Assembly (NCBI GenBank): GCA_031556725.1
Contig: JAVBSL010000002.1
Span: 21,157 to 85,156 of the forward strand
DNA length: 64,000 nt
Origin: UBA935 sp031556725
GTDB lineage: Bacteria > Bacillota > Clostridia > Lachnospirales > Lachnospiraceae
Direction of reading: 5' to 3'
Shown here: positions 18,237 through 26,163 of the stretch, one piece after another
Layout: each line of letters opens with the position of its first letter
How positions within the stretch are numbered: the stretch's first letter is position 1
The notes under the pieces: model-generated
The model's database searches: none
What the model saw: only the letters and a program-made list of their open reading frames with translations
What the model was told of the DNA's origin: nothing
Made by a program: the position numbers and the translations under genes

Positions 18237-19603
18237 TGGCGTTTGAAAGTTTAACCGACAAACTACAGAATGTATTTAAAAGCTTACGCAGCAAAGGACG
18301 GCTTTCCGAAGAGGATGTTAAGCTGGCCCTTAAAGAAGTAAAGATGGCTTTGCTGGAAGCAGACGTTAACTTCAAGGTAGTGAAGCAATTTGTGAAAGCA
18401 GTGGAGGAACGGGCAGTTGGCGCCGATGTAATGAACGGCCTGAATCCCGGACAGATGGTCATTAAGATTGTTAACGAAGAAATGGTCAATCTGATGGGTT
18501 CCGAAACAACAGAAGTGGAGTATCAGCCGGGGAAAGCCATAACCGTAATCATGATGTGCGGTCTCCAGGGTGCCGGTAAAACCACCACCACCGCAAAGAT
18601 TGCCGGTAAAGTAAAGTTAAAAGGGAAAAAACCATTGTTAGTTGCCTGTGATATCTATCGTCCGGCGGCTATCAAGCAGTTACAGATAAACGGTGAGAAG
18701 CAGGAAGTTGATGTTTTTTCCATGGGAGATAATCATAAGCCCGTGGATATTGCCAAAGCCAGTATCGAACATGCCCGTAAGAACGGACACAACGTGGTTA
18801 TACTGGATACCGCCGGTCGTCTTCATATTGATGAAGATATGATGGCCGAATTACAGGAAATCAAAGAAAACGTGGATGTGCATCAGACCCTTTTGGTAGT
18901 AGATGCCATGACCGGACAGGATGCTGTTAATGTAGCGGTCGAGTTTAATGAGAAAATCGGCATTGACGGGGTGGTTCTTTCCAAGATGGATGGTGACACC
19001 AGAGGTGGTGCCGCACTTTCGGTAAAAGCAGTAACCGGTAAACCGATTCTGTTTGTTGGTATGGGTGAGAAATTATCGGATCTGGAGCAGTTTTATCCCG
19101 ATCGGATGGCTAATCGGATTTTAGGTATGGGCGATGTGCTGACCCTGATTGAAAAGGCCCAGGCTAATATTGATATAGACGAAGATAAAGAGCGCGAAAT
19201 GGCTGCCCGGATGAAGAAAGGTAAGTTTGACTTTGAAGATTATCTGGAAAGCATGAAACAGATGCGTAATCTGGGAGGATTATCCAGTTTATTGGGGATG
19301 ATGCCCGGGATGGGTAAACAGATGGGCGATATAGAGTCCATGGTAGATGAAAAGCAGATGGCCCATATGGAAGCAATTGTGTTAAGTATGACCATTGCGG
19401 AACGGCGCAATCCCAAACTCTTAAATCCCAGCCGAAAGGCACGGATTGCCAGAGGATCAGGGGTGGATATCAGTGTGGTAAACCGTTTTGTTAAGCAGTT
19501 TGAACAATCCCAGAAGATGATGAAGCAGATGCCGGGTCTGATGGGCGGCAAAAAAGGCCGTGGTATGGGAAATATGTTTGGCGGTATGAAATTTCCTTTC
19601 TAG
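18236..19603 (+). CDS. ffh: Signal recognition particle protein Ffh
   Basis: SRP54-type GTPase that binds signal sequences and SRP RNA and delivers ribosomes to the membrane. 455 residues: helical N domain, G domain with GLQGAGKTTTTAKIA (P-loop), DTAGR and SKMDGDTRGG, then the Met-rich M domain with GLSSLLGMMPGMGKQM and the RNA-binding RNPKLLNPSRKARIARGSG. The length is normal. It is translationally coupled to ylxM; rpsP follows 44 nt downstream with its own strong ribosome site. Confidence 0.97.
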   Translation: MAFESLTDKLQNVFKSLRSKGRLSEEDVKLALKEVKMALLEADVNFKVVKQFVKAVEERAVGADVMNGLNPGQMVIKIVNEEMVNLMGSETTEVEYQPGKAITVIMMCGLQGAGKTTTTAKIAGKVKLKGKKPLLVACDIYRPAAIKQLQINGEKQEVDVFSMGDNHKPVDIAKASIEHARKNGHNVVILDTAGRLHIDEDMMAELQEIKENVDVHQTLLVVDAMTGQDAVNVAVEFNEKIGIDGVVLSKMDGDTRGGAALSVKAVTGKPILFVGMGEKLSDLEQFYPDRMANRILGMGDVLTLIEKAQANIDIDEDKEREMAARMKKGKFDFEDYLESMKQMRNLGGLSSLLGMMPGMGKQMGDIESMVDEKQMAHMEAIVLSMTIAERRNPKLLNPSRKARIARGSGVDISVVNRFVKQFEQSQKMMKQMPGLMGGKKGRGMGNMFGGMKFPF

Positions 19604-19647
19604 GAATTTTATATAAAATTTTAAAATTAATTTCGGAGGTGAAAGAA

Positions 19648-19893
19648 ATGGCAGTTAAAATCAGATTGAAAAGAATGGGACAGAAGAAGGCACCTTTCTA
19701 TAGAATCATCGTAGCAGATTCAAGATCTCCCAGAGACGGAAGATTTATTGAAGAAATCGGCACATATGATCCTAATACCAATCCCAGTACCTTTAAGGTA
19801 AATGAAGAATTAGCTAAGAAATGGTTATCTAACGGTGCACAGCCTACAGAAGTAGTCGGCAAGATTTTCAAGTTGGCAGGCATCGAAAAATAA
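19648..19893 (+). CDS. rpsP: 30S ribosomal protein S16
   Basis: Small-subunit assembly protein, 81 residues, beginning MAVKIRLKRMGQKKAPFYRI, the invariant S16 start. GGAGGTGA lies 7 nt before ATG 19648; the GTG at 19639 inside that box is not the start. An AT-rich palindrome (about 19605-19620) precedes it and may hold a promoter, but no clear -35 is seen. It is followed by khpA, as in most Firmicutes. Confidence 0.97.
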   Translation: MAVKIRLKRMGQKKAPFYRIIVADSRSPRDGRFIEEIGTYDPNTNPSTFKVNEELAKKWLSNGAQPTEVVGKIFKLAGIEK

Positions 19894-19926
19894 CAACTTG
19901 TTGGGTAGACTATTGGAGGTGTAGGT

Positions 19927-20154
19927 ATGAAGGAATTAGTAGAAGTAATTGCAAAAGCACTTGTGGACCATCCGGAAGAGGTAACTGTTACCCAGAAGGA
20001 AGAAGGTAAACATATTACCCTGGAACTTCATGTAGCTGCATCCGATATGGGTAAAGTAATCGGAAAACAGGGACGGATTGCCAAAGCTATCCGTTCAGTA
20101 ATCAAAGCAGCCTCAACCAAAGAAAATAAGAAGGTTGATGTTGAGATAATGTAG
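19927..20154 (+). CDS. khpA: KH-domain RNA-binding protein KhpA
   Basis: 75-residue single KH domain (YlqC family). The GxxG-type RNA-binding loop is visible in GKVIGKQGRIAKAIRSVIKA. In Firmicutes KhpA partners KhpB/Jag and affects cell length and small-RNA binding. GGAGGTGTAG precedes the ATG. It sits in the usual place after rpsP. A 339-nt non-coding stretch, unusually long for this cluster, follows before rimM. Confidence 0.95.
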   Translation: MKELVEVIAKALVDHPEEVTVTQKEEGKHITLELHVAASDMGKVIGKQGRIAKAIRSVIKAASTKENKKVDVEIM

Positions 20155-20167
20155 GTTGGGGTTGTGG

Positions 20168-20374
20168 AGCATCACCCTGGAAACTATGACGGTGTCTGAC
20201 AGAAGGACTATTCCCGCACACACCGAAGTAAAGAACAATTCAGGTAATATATTCGCCGCTGTCAGACTGAAGTCTGCCATCGACGGACATATTATCTGAA
20301 TTGTTTTTACAACGGTGCATTCTGGGAATTATCCTTTTGTCAGATACCGGTTCAAGGGTGTTGAGGGTGATGTT
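20168..20374. repeat. Long imperfect inverted repeat (giant hairpin)
   Basis: Nested pairing arms share one centre near 20270: 20170-20178 with 20364-20372 (9 bp perfect); 20190-20215 with 20324-20349 (22/26 identical, 24/26 counting G-U); 20221-20225 with 20313-20317; 20234-20250 with 20289-20305 (17 bp with one G-U); tip 20263-20267 with 20272-20276, loop TGAA. No frame of note lies inside. It could be a decayed MITE-like element or a structured RNA. It fills most of the khpA-rimM gap. Confidence 0.8.
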
Positions 20375-20389
20375 GGCAAGGCTATCCAA

Positions 20390-20446
20390 CAATACATAAT
20401 CAGAACATCAACGAAGCGGAGCGAGTTGTTGGCTGATTATGTATTG
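20390..20446. repeat. Second inverted repeat before rimM
   Basis: A perfect 14-bp inverted repeat (20390-20403 with 20433-20446) with a 29-nt loop. An alternative 7-bp pairing, CCAACAA 20386-20392 with TTGTTGG 20426-20432, competes with its base. There is no T-run, so it is not a typical terminator. It ends 47 bp before rimM and may be part of the same element as 20168-20374. Confidence 0.7.
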
Positions 20447-20493
20447 AAGAGGGGACTGATAAAAGATTAGGGAAGAAAGGTGAGGGTGTTGAG

Positions 20494-21003
20494 ATGGAAG
20501 AGAGGTTGCAGGTGGGGATTATATCGTCTACGCATGGGGTGAAGGGCGAGGTTAAGGTGTTTCCTACGACGGATGATGTGAAAAGGTTTAAGGGATTAAA
20601 AAATGTGATGTTGGATACGGGGAAAGATATGGTGGAGTTGGAGATTGAGGGGGTTAAGTTTTTTAAGCAGTTTGCGATTTTGAAGTTTAAGGGGATAGAT
20701 AGTTTGAATGATGTGGAGAAGTATAAGGGGAAAAGTTTGTGGGTGAATAGAGAAAATGCGGTGAAATTGCGCAAGGATGAGTATTTTGTTGTTGATTTGA
20801 TTGGGATTGCCGTAATGGATGAGAAGGGCAAAGTACTGGGCACTTTGACAGATGTGATTGAGACGGGGGCCAATGATGTGTATGTAGTGGATATGGGAGA
20901 TGGGAAGGAAGTGTTGCTTCCGGCAATTAAAGAATGTATTTTGGAAGTGAGTGTAGAGAACAGGAAAATGACAGTTCATATGATGGATGGACTTTTGGAT
21001 TAA
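20494..21003 (+). CDS. rimM: 16S rRNA processing protein RimM
   Basis: Assembly factor for the 30S head, binding S19. 169 residues: N-terminal RimM domain (LQVGIISSTHGVKGEVKVFP) and C-terminal PRC-barrel (YFVVDLIGIAVMD, then LLPAIKECILEV). The protein is ordinary but the DNA is not: the coding strand is strikingly poor in C (4 C in 20581-20760). Codons favour AGG, GGG, ACG, GAG, TTG and GTG, unlike khpA before it or trmD after. The ribosome site is unclear (AAAGGTGAGGG upstream). trmD follows 41 nt downstream. Confidence 0.94.
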   Translation: MEERLQVGIISSTHGVKGEVKVFPTTDDVKRFKGLKNVMLDTGKDMVELEIEGVKFFKQFAILKFKGIDSLNDVEKYKGKSLWVNRENAVKLRKDEYFVVDLIGIAVMDEKGKVLGTLTDVIETGANDVYVVDMGDGKEVLLPAIKECILEVSVENRKMTVHMMDGLLD

Positions 21004-21044
21004 TAATGAAATAAAGGTACAGGATGGGAAAGGATAGTATATAA

Positions 21045-21752
21045 ATGAATTTTCATATTTTGACTTTATTTCCGGAGATGGTGATGCAGGGGTTGAATAC
21101 CAGTATTATCGGCAGAGCAATCGGGAATGGATTTATTACGCTGGAAGCGGTGAATATCCGGGATTATACGGAAGATAAACATAAGAAGGTGGATGACTAT
21201 CCTTATGGCGGTGGGGCTGGGATGCTGATGCAGGCGCAGCCGATTTATGATGCTTTTCAGAACGTGAAGAGTAGGATGCGGGAAGATGCATCGGTGCGGG
21301 TGGTATATGTGACACCCCAGGGGAGGACTTTTGATCAGGGGATGGCGAAGGAATTTGCGGCCGGCGAAGAACTGGTGATTTTATGTGGTCATTATGAAGG
21401 CGTGGATGAGAGAGTTTTGGAAGAGATTGTTACCGATTATGTGTCGATTGGGGATTATGTGCTTACCGGGGGCGAGCTGCCGGCCATGGTGATGGTGGAT
21501 GCCATTGCACGGATGGTGCCGGGAGTGCTTAAGAATGTTGAGTCTGGAGAAACAGAGAGCTTTGCGGATAATCTGCTGGAGTATCCGCAGTATTCCAGAC
21601 CGGAGGTCTGGCGGGATAAGCGGGTGCCGGAAATCTTGTTGTCAGGAGATCATGCTAAGGTAGATAAGTGGCGGTTGGAACAGTCCATTCAGCGGACGAA
21701 GGAAAGAAGACCTGATTTGTATCAAAAGTGGGAGGCGGAAAATAATGTGTGA
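21045..21752 (+). CDS. trmD: tRNA (guanine-N1)-methyltransferase
   Basis: Methylates G37 of tRNAs using S-adenosylmethionine to prevent frameshifting. 235 residues. It starts MNFHILTLFPEM and has the knotted SPOUT core: DDYPYGGGAGMLMQ, LCGHYEGVDERV and GDYVLTGGELPAM. The trmD-after-rimM order is conserved. Its stop overlaps the next gene by 8 nt. The first codons share some of rimM's G-rich bias, and usage then returns to the local norm. Confidence 0.96.
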   Translation: MNFHILTLFPEMVMQGLNTSIIGRAIGNGFITLEAVNIRDYTEDKHKKVDDYPYGGGAGMLMQAQPIYDAFQNVKSRMREDASVRVVYVTPQGRTFDQGMAKEFAAGEELVILCGHYEGVDERVLEEIVTDYVSIGDYVLTGGELPAMVMVDAIARMVPGVLKNVESGETESFADNLLEYPQYSRPEVWRDKRVPEILLSGDHAKVDKWRLEQSIQRTKERRPDLYQKWEAENNV

Positions 21753-22137
21753 ATTTTGTAAAATCGTAAAGGGTGAGATAAAGCCCAGTGTTGTTTATGA
21801 AGATGACATGGTAATGGCGCTTTTAGATATTGATCCGATACATGAGGGGCATACATTGCTGATACCGAAGGAACACTATCTGGATGCGGATGATGTACCG
21901 GAGGAACTGTTGGGGCATTTAATGAATGTGTCAAGGCAGATTGTCCGGGCAATCAAGAAAACGTATCAGCCACCGGGATACAGCGTAATGCAGAACGGCG
22001 GAAAATACAATGATATCGGGCATTATCATATGCACATTTTCCCCCGGTTTGACAGCGACGAATTTGGCTGGTGCTGTAAAGAAAAGCAGTGGGAATACAC
22101 GCAGGAAATTGCGGATAATATAAAACATAATATTTAA
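21745..22137 (+). CDS. HIT family nucleotide hydrolase
   Basis: Histidine-triad hydrolase of Hint/Fhit type acting on nucleoside phosphoramidates or dinucleotides. 130 residues. It starts MCEFCKIVKGEI, with the triad GHYHMHIFPRF near the C terminus and a preceding NGGKYNDIG. Two of the N-terminal cysteines (CEFC) could form part of a zinc site as in some HIT proteins. It overlaps trmD by 8 nt and is therefore in its operon. A 27-bp inverted repeat begins 2 nt after its stop. Confidence 0.88.
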   Translation: MCEFCKIVKGEIKPSVVYEDDMVMALLDIDPIHEGHTLLIPKEHYLDADDVPEELLGHLMNVSRQIVRAIKKTYQPPGYSVMQNGGKYNDIGHYHMHIFPRFDSDEFGWCCKEKQWEYTQEIADNIKHNI

Positions 22138-22138
22138 T

Positions 22139-22201
22139 ATGTAATAAACAGTATATAACAGTTGACAACAGTGATCAACTGTTATATACTGTTTATTACA
22201 T
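22139..22201. promoter_or_regulatory. 27-bp perfect palindrome, likely GntR operator
   Basis: Left arm 22139-22165 and right arm 22175-22201 are exact reverse complements around a 9-nt spacer. The promoter of the GntR-ABC operon lies inside it, and the palindrome ends 16 bp before the gntR start. This is what an autoregulatory operator of a YtrA-type repressor would look like. In RNA it could also form the terminator-like end of the HIT transcript, though no T-run follows. Confidence 0.8.
22162..22190 (+). promoter_or_regulatory. Promoter of GntR-ABC operon
   Basis: Perfect TTGACA (22162-22167), a 17-bp spacer and TATACT (22185-22190), 27 bp upstream of the gntR start. The -35 spans the end of the left palindrome arm, and the -10 is within the right arm. 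Confidence 0.8.
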
Positions 22202-22217
22202 AGGAGGAATACCCAAT

Positions 22218-22595
22218 ATGAGAATAATTGTTAACAATTCATCTATGCGTCCTATTTATGAGCAGATTGTGGATCAGATAAAAGCCATGGTTTTAGATGG
22301 TTCTCTTATGCCGGATACGGCTCTGCCTTCAGTTCGTTCTTTGTCAGCAGATTTGCGGATCAGTGCACTGACCGTAAAGAAAGCTTATGATGCCTTAGAG
22401 CAGGAAGGATTCGTTTTAACCGTCCACGGAAAAGGCAGCTTCATAGCTAATATTAATTCGGAATTGGCTATGGAGGAGCGGCAAAAAAAGGTAGAAACCA
22501 AATTAGAAGAGGCGATTCGGGAAGGCCGAAGCAGCGGAATGAAAGATGGTGAAATCCGGGATCTTTTTGAAATAATTATGGAGGATATGAAGTGA
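22218..22595 (+). CDS. YtrA-type GntR repressor
   Basis: Short GntR-family regulator, 125 residues: winged-helix domain (about 10-78) with ALPSVRSLSADLRISALTVK and KKAYDALEQEGFVLTVHGKG, then only a short helical tail, as in the YtrA subfamily that controls adjacent ABC transporters. TAGGAGG precedes the ATG. It is first in a three-gene operon; its stop overlaps the ATPase start. It probably represses its own promoter through the 22139-22201 palindrome (inference). Confidence 0.9.
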   Translation: MRIIVNNSSMRPIYEQIVDQIKAMVLDGSLMPDTALPSVRSLSADLRISALTVKKAYDALEQEGFVLTVHGKGSFIANINSELAMEERQKKVETKLEEAIREGRSSGMKDGEIRDLFEIIMEDMK

Positions 22596-23443
22596 TGCTG
22601 AAATTAAAGAACGTACAGAAAAATTATAATGATTTTCAGATGAACTGTTCGTTAGAAGTAAAGCCTGGTTTTGTTACCGGTCTGGTTGGTGCTAACGGCG
22701 CCGGGAAAAGCACAACTTTTAAGGCTATTTTTGACTTGATCGATATAGACGGAGGAGAAATAGAGCTGTTTGGCAAGGATTATAAACAGATTACGTTAAA
22801 GGAAAAGGAAGATATCAGTGCTGTGCTGGGAGTAAACAGCTTCAGCGGATACCTGACCATAAAGAAAATAATTCCGATCATGAGCAGTATGTATCAGTGT
22901 TTTGACAAAAAGAAATTTGTGGAGCAATGTGAATTATTTAAGCTGCCGATGAACAAGCAATTGAAAGAATTTTCCACCGGTATGCGGGCCAGACTGAATC
23001 TGCTGATTGCGGTCAGCCATGAAGCAAAACTGCTGATTTTAGATGAACCCACAGCCGGACTTGATGTGATTGCCAGGGAAAAGCTGTTGGATATGCTTCG
23101 TGAATATATGAAAACCGAAGGACGGGCAATTTTAATCAGTTCCCACATATCCAGTGATCTGGAAGGTTTTTGTGATGATATCTATATTATTCATAAAGGT
23201 GAAATCGTTCTTCATGAAGATACAGATACATTAACGGATGAGTATGGGCTGCTTAAGGTAAGTGATGAGGAGTATCAGACCTTGAACAAGGCTCATATTG
23301 AATATGTTAAGAAGGAATCCTTCGGTTATTTGTGCCTGACTGACTGCAAACAATATTATCAGGATAATTATCCTCAGATAGTGGTGGAAAAAAGTGGAAT
23401 TGATGACTTTATAACAATAATAGAGCAAGGGGGTAAATTATGA
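22595..23443 (+). CDS. ABC transporter ATP-binding protein
   Basis: Cytoplasmic ATPase of an ABC-2 type exporter. 282 residues: Walker A GANGAGKST, signature FSTGMRARLN (a variant of LSGGQ), Walker B LLILDEPTAGLD, and a C-terminal extension after about 215 typical of drug or antibiotic exporters. TGATG couples it to gntR (GTG 22592 is an alternative start). Partner permease at 23440. The substrate is unknown; YtrA-type systems often respond to cell-envelope antibiotics. Confidence 0.92.
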   Translation: MLKLKNVQKNYNDFQMNCSLEVKPGFVTGLVGANGAGKSTTFKAIFDLIDIDGGEIELFGKDYKQITLKEKEDISAVLGVNSFSGYLTIKKIIPIMSSMYQCFDKKKFVEQCELFKLPMNKQLKEFSTGMRARLNLLIAVSHEAKLLILDEPTAGLDVIAREKLLDMLREYMKTEGRAILISSHISSDLEGFCDDIYIIHKGEIVLHEDTDTLTDEYGLLKVSDEEYQTLNKAHIEYVKKESFGYLCLTDCKQYYQDNYPQIVVEKSGIDDFITIIEQGGKL

Positions 23444-24114
23444 AAGGTTTACTGATAAAAGACATAGAGCTGACTTTTATAAATAAACAGATGCTGGTGA
23501 TACTTTTTATTATCGGAGGAATACTTTTATTGTTTGGCAATGAAGAAAATCGTATTATGGCAATTGCTTATGTTTCTGTTATGTGTGGGGTGATGTCAAT
23601 CACATCACTAAGCTATGATGAGTACGACCATAGCAATGCTTTTTTACTAACCATGCCGATATCCAGAAAAATATATACTGTTGAAAAGTATATATTTATG
23701 TATGGAGCTCTCTTAGTCGGTTGGATTGTATCAGTAGGTGCCGGCCTGGCTGTCAGCTTGTATGCTCAAAATGAAATTGTGTGGGGAGAGTGGTGGGGAT
23801 CCTGCTTGGGTGTCTTTTTCATGTTAAGTATCGTTCTGGCAATTATGTTTCCGATTTTGCTGAAATTTGGTGCAGATCGTAGCAGAATGGTAATGATGGG
23901 ATTTTTTGTTGTAATAATTCTTGCGGTAAGTTTTGGAAAAAAGGCAATGGAATTATTGAACATTGATATAGCGAAGATAATAAATATTTCAAATAAATTT
24001 ATAATGGAAGTTAATATTTTAGTTTTATTAATAACAGCCATAGTAATATTGGGGATTGCAATAGCTATATCTATGGCAGCCAGTATGCGAATTATGAAAA
24101 AGAAGCAATTTTAA
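23440..24114 (+). CDS. ABC-2 type permease
   Basis: Membrane partner of the preceding ATPase, 224 residues with about six hydrophobic segments. It resembles the ABC2_membrane_5 group of short permeases (SYDEYDHSNAFLLTMPISRK between helices 2 and 3 is the recognisable motif). ATGA overlap with the ATPase. It is last in the operon. No clear terminator follows before the rplS promoter 40 nt downstream. Confidence 0.82.
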   Translation: MKGLLIKDIELTFINKQMLVILFIIGGILLLFGNEENRIMAIAYVSVMCGVMSITSLSYDEYDHSNAFLLTMPISRKIYTVEKYIFMYGALLVGWIVSVGAGLAVSLYAQNEIVWGEWWGSCLGVFFMLSIVLAIMFPILLKFGADRSRMVMMGFFVVIILAVSFGKKAMELLNIDIAKIINISNKFIMEVNILVLLITAIVILGIAIAISMAASMRIMKKKQF

Positions 24115-24153
24115 ATAATTTTTTTGGATATCATGAAATTCCCGAAATAATCC

Positions 24154-24182
24154 TTGCTTTTTCGGATATGCTGTGCTATAGT
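24154..24182 (+). promoter_or_regulatory. rplS promoter
   Basis: TTGCTT, a 17-bp spacer and TATAGT (24177-24182) preceded by TGC (extended -10). Predicted leader of about 70 nt before rplS. Confidence 0.7.
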
Positions 24183-24258
24183 ACTAATGTTGCGAAAAGA
24201 GATGGTCCTCTGTTACAGACGTATTAAGAACATCCGATTTAACATACAGGAGGCAGAT

Positions 24259-24606
24259 ATGAGCGATATTATCAGAGAAATCGAACAAGAACAGTTAAGA
24301 CAGGACGTACCTGTATTTAACGTAGGTGATACCGTAAAGGTATATGGTAAGATTAAAGAGGGTAACCGTGAGAGAATCCAGATTTTCGAAGGTACCGTAC
24401 TGAAGAAACAGGGCGGCGGAAACAGAGAAACCTTTACCGTCAGAAAGCTTTCCGGCGGTGTCGGTGTAGAGCGTACCTGGCCCCTTCATTCCCCTAACGT
24501 AGAGCGTGTTGAGGTAGTTAGAAGAGGTAAAGTAAGAAGAGCCAAATTAACCTACTTAAGAGATCGCGTAGGAAAGAAGGCCAAAGTAAAAGAATTGGTA
24601 AGATAA
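24259..24606 (+). CDS. rplS: 50S ribosomal protein L19
   Basis: 115-residue ribosomal protein at the subunit interface. It begins MSDIIREIEQEQLRQDVPVF, with FRVGDTVKV-like FNVGDTVKVYGKIKEGNRER and FTVRKLSGGVGVERTWPLHS. AGGAGGCAG lies just before ATG 24259; upstream in-frame codons lie in the promoter and leader. It is transcribed from its own promoter and closed by a terminator at 24617, so it is likely monocistronic, unlike in clusters where it follows trmD directly. Confidence 0.97.
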   Translation: MSDIIREIEQEQLRQDVPVFNVGDTVKVYGKIKEGNRERIQIFEGTVLKKQGGGNRETFTVRKLSGGVGVERTWPLHSPNVERVEVVRRGKVRRAKLTYLRDRVGKKAKVKELVR

Positions 24607-24616
24607 GAAACCACAG

Positions 24617-24645
24617 GGACAATTGTTTAACAGTTGTCCTTTTCT
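24617..24645 (+). terminator. rplS terminator
   Basis: A 9-bp stem with one G-T pair (24617-24625 with 24631-24639), loop TTTAA, then TTTTCTT. Flanking AAGAAA/TTTTCTT could extend it. Confidence 0.8.
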
Positions 24646-24659
24646 TATGAGATGAATTG

Positions 24660-24668
24660 TGTTAAAAT
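24660..24668 (+). promoter_or_regulatory. Possible extended -10 for signal peptidase gene
   Basis: TGT followed by TAAAAT, about 38 bp before the first signal peptidase start. The hexamer 17 bp upstream (TTTTCT) is a weak -35. Confidence 0.4.
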
Positions 24669-24706
24669 AATTTGAAACAATCCGAGAATTTACAAAGGAC
24701 AAGAAA

Positions 24707-25291
24707 ATGGCTAAGAAAAAAGGACTAACCTTTATTCAGAAGAAAAAGAAAATCAGTACGCAGCTGATCAGAGAAATTTTCTCTATGATTTTTTATATAT
24801 GTGTGACCATATTTTTGGCATTTGTATTGATATATGCGTTGGGGATGCGTACCAGTGTTATCGGAGTATCCATGGAACCGGCTTTATATAATGGACAGGA
24901 AGTGCTGATCAATCGTCTTATTTATAAGCTTGCTGCCCCGGATCGCGGAGATGTGGTGGTCTTTTTGCCCAGCGGTAATCAGAATTCACATTACTATCTA
25001 AAACGCGTGGTGGGGGTTCCCGGTGAAACAGTCCAGATTATTGACGGATACTTATATATTAACGGTGTAATCGCCGAAGAGGATGAAAGTTACGATAAAA
25101 TGGAAGATGCAGGCATTGCAAGCAATCCGATAACCTTGAATAGCGATGAATTTTTCGTACTGGGTGATAACCGTAATAATAGCGAGGATAGCCGCTCGGG
25201 AAATATCGGAGTGGTACATAGAGATGTAATAGCCGGAAAAGCATGGTTGGAGTTGCCCACAGGTGATAAAAAAATCGGCTTGGTAGAGTAG
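24707..25291 (+). CDS. lepB: Signal peptidase I
   Basis: Membrane serine protease removing Sec signal peptides. 194 residues: basic N terminus, one membrane helix (about 25-48), catalytic S55 in GVSMEPALYNGQ, K99 in HYYLKRVVGVPGE, and the box E motif GDNRNNSEDSR. A single-helix Gram-positive form. It is followed 8 nt later by rbgA and then by a second signal peptidase at 26160, so the two enzymes flank the ribosome-assembly GTPase in one operon. Confidence 0.94.
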   Translation: MAKKKGLTFIQKKKKISTQLIREIFSMIFYICVTIFLAFVLIYALGMRTSVIGVSMEPALYNGQEVLINRLIYKLAAPDRGDVVVFLPSGNQNSHYYLKRVVGVPGETVQIIDGYLYINGVIAEEDESYDKMEDAGIASNPITLNSDEFFVLGDNRNNSEDSRSGNIGVVHRDVIAGKAWLELPTGDKKIGLVE

Positions 25292-25299
25292 GAGTTATT

Positions 25300-26163
25300 A
25301 TGAATTATCAATGGTATCCCGGGCATATGACGAAAGCAAAACGTCAGATGCAGGAGGACATAAAATTAATAGATCTGGTAATCGAGCTGGTGGATGCCAG
25401 AATTCCCTTAAGCAGCCGCAATCCGGATATTGATGAGTTGGGTAAAAATAAAGCCCGGCTGATTCTTTTAAACAAATCGGACCTGGCAGATGCAAAATAT
25501 AATAAATTATGGGCAGAATATTTTGCAGCTAAGGGTTTTCACGTATTGGAAATCAATTCTAAAAACGGTACCGGTATCAAATCGATTCATGGGATTGTGC
25601 AAGAAGCCTGTAAGGAAAAGATTGAACGGGATCGTAAGCGGGGAATCATCAATCGTCCGGTAAGAGCTATGGTAGTTGGAATTCCCAATGTGGGAAAATC
25701 TACTTTTATTAATTCCTTTGCCGGAAAAGCATGTACTAAGACCGGCAACAAGCCCGGTGTTACCAAAGGGAAGCAATGGATCCGATTAAATAAAAGCCTG
25801 GAGCTGTTAGATACACCCGGAATATTATGGCCGAAATTTGATGATCAGAGCGTTGGTATGCGGTTGGCGATGATTGGTTCCATGAATGATGAAATTCTGG
25901 ACATTTCTCAGCTTTCGATAGATATTATCCATTTTTTGCGGGCACATTATCCGGGAGCCCTGGAAAAAAGATATGAAATATCTGATTTGGCGGATGATTA
26001 TGATGCGCTGAACAAGATATGTATCAGCAGACATTGTTATTTACGCGGAGAAGAATTACATCTGGATCGGGCCTCGGGCATCGTGACAGATGATTTCCGA
26101 AGCGGTCGGATTGGCCGTATTACTTTGGAATTTCCACAGGAAGAAGGTAGCGAAACAAAATGA
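25300..26163 (+). CDS. rbgA: Ribosome biogenesis GTPase RbgA
   Basis: Circularly permuted GTPase (YlqF) needed for a late step of 50S assembly. 287 residues with motifs in permuted order: G4 LNKSDLAD, then G1 GIPNVGKSTFINS, G2/G3 around GVTKGKQW and DTPGILWPK, and a C-terminal helical RNA-binding region. It starts MNYQWYPGHMTKAKRQM, the family signature. ATGA overlaps the next gene. Confidence 0.95.
   Translation: MNYQWYPGHMTKAKRQMQEDIKLIDLVIELVDARIPLSSRNPDIDELGKNKARLILLNKSDLADAKYNKLWAEYFAAKGFHVLEINSKNGTGIKSIHGIVQEACKEKIERDRKRGIINRPVRAMVVGIPNVGKSTFINSFAGKACTKTGNKPGVTKGKQWIRLNKSLELLDTPGILWPKFDDQSVGMRLAMIGSMNDEILDISQLSIDIIHFLRAHYPGALEKRYEISDLADDYDALNKICISRHCYLRGEELHLDRASGIVTDDFRSGRIGRITLEFPQEEGSETK

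Noticed and set aside
20168..20446. CRISPR or tandem repeat array
   Set aside because: Arms are inverted, not direct, and there are no regularly spaced units.
20596..20979. Two overlapping minus-strand frames inside rimM
   Set aside because: They stay open only because the rimM strand lacks C; Pro/His/Ser-rich translation without any domain.
22139..22201. Intrinsic terminator of the HIT gene
   Set aside because: The palindrome is long but not followed by a T-run and carries a promoter, so operator is the better reading, though dual use is possible.
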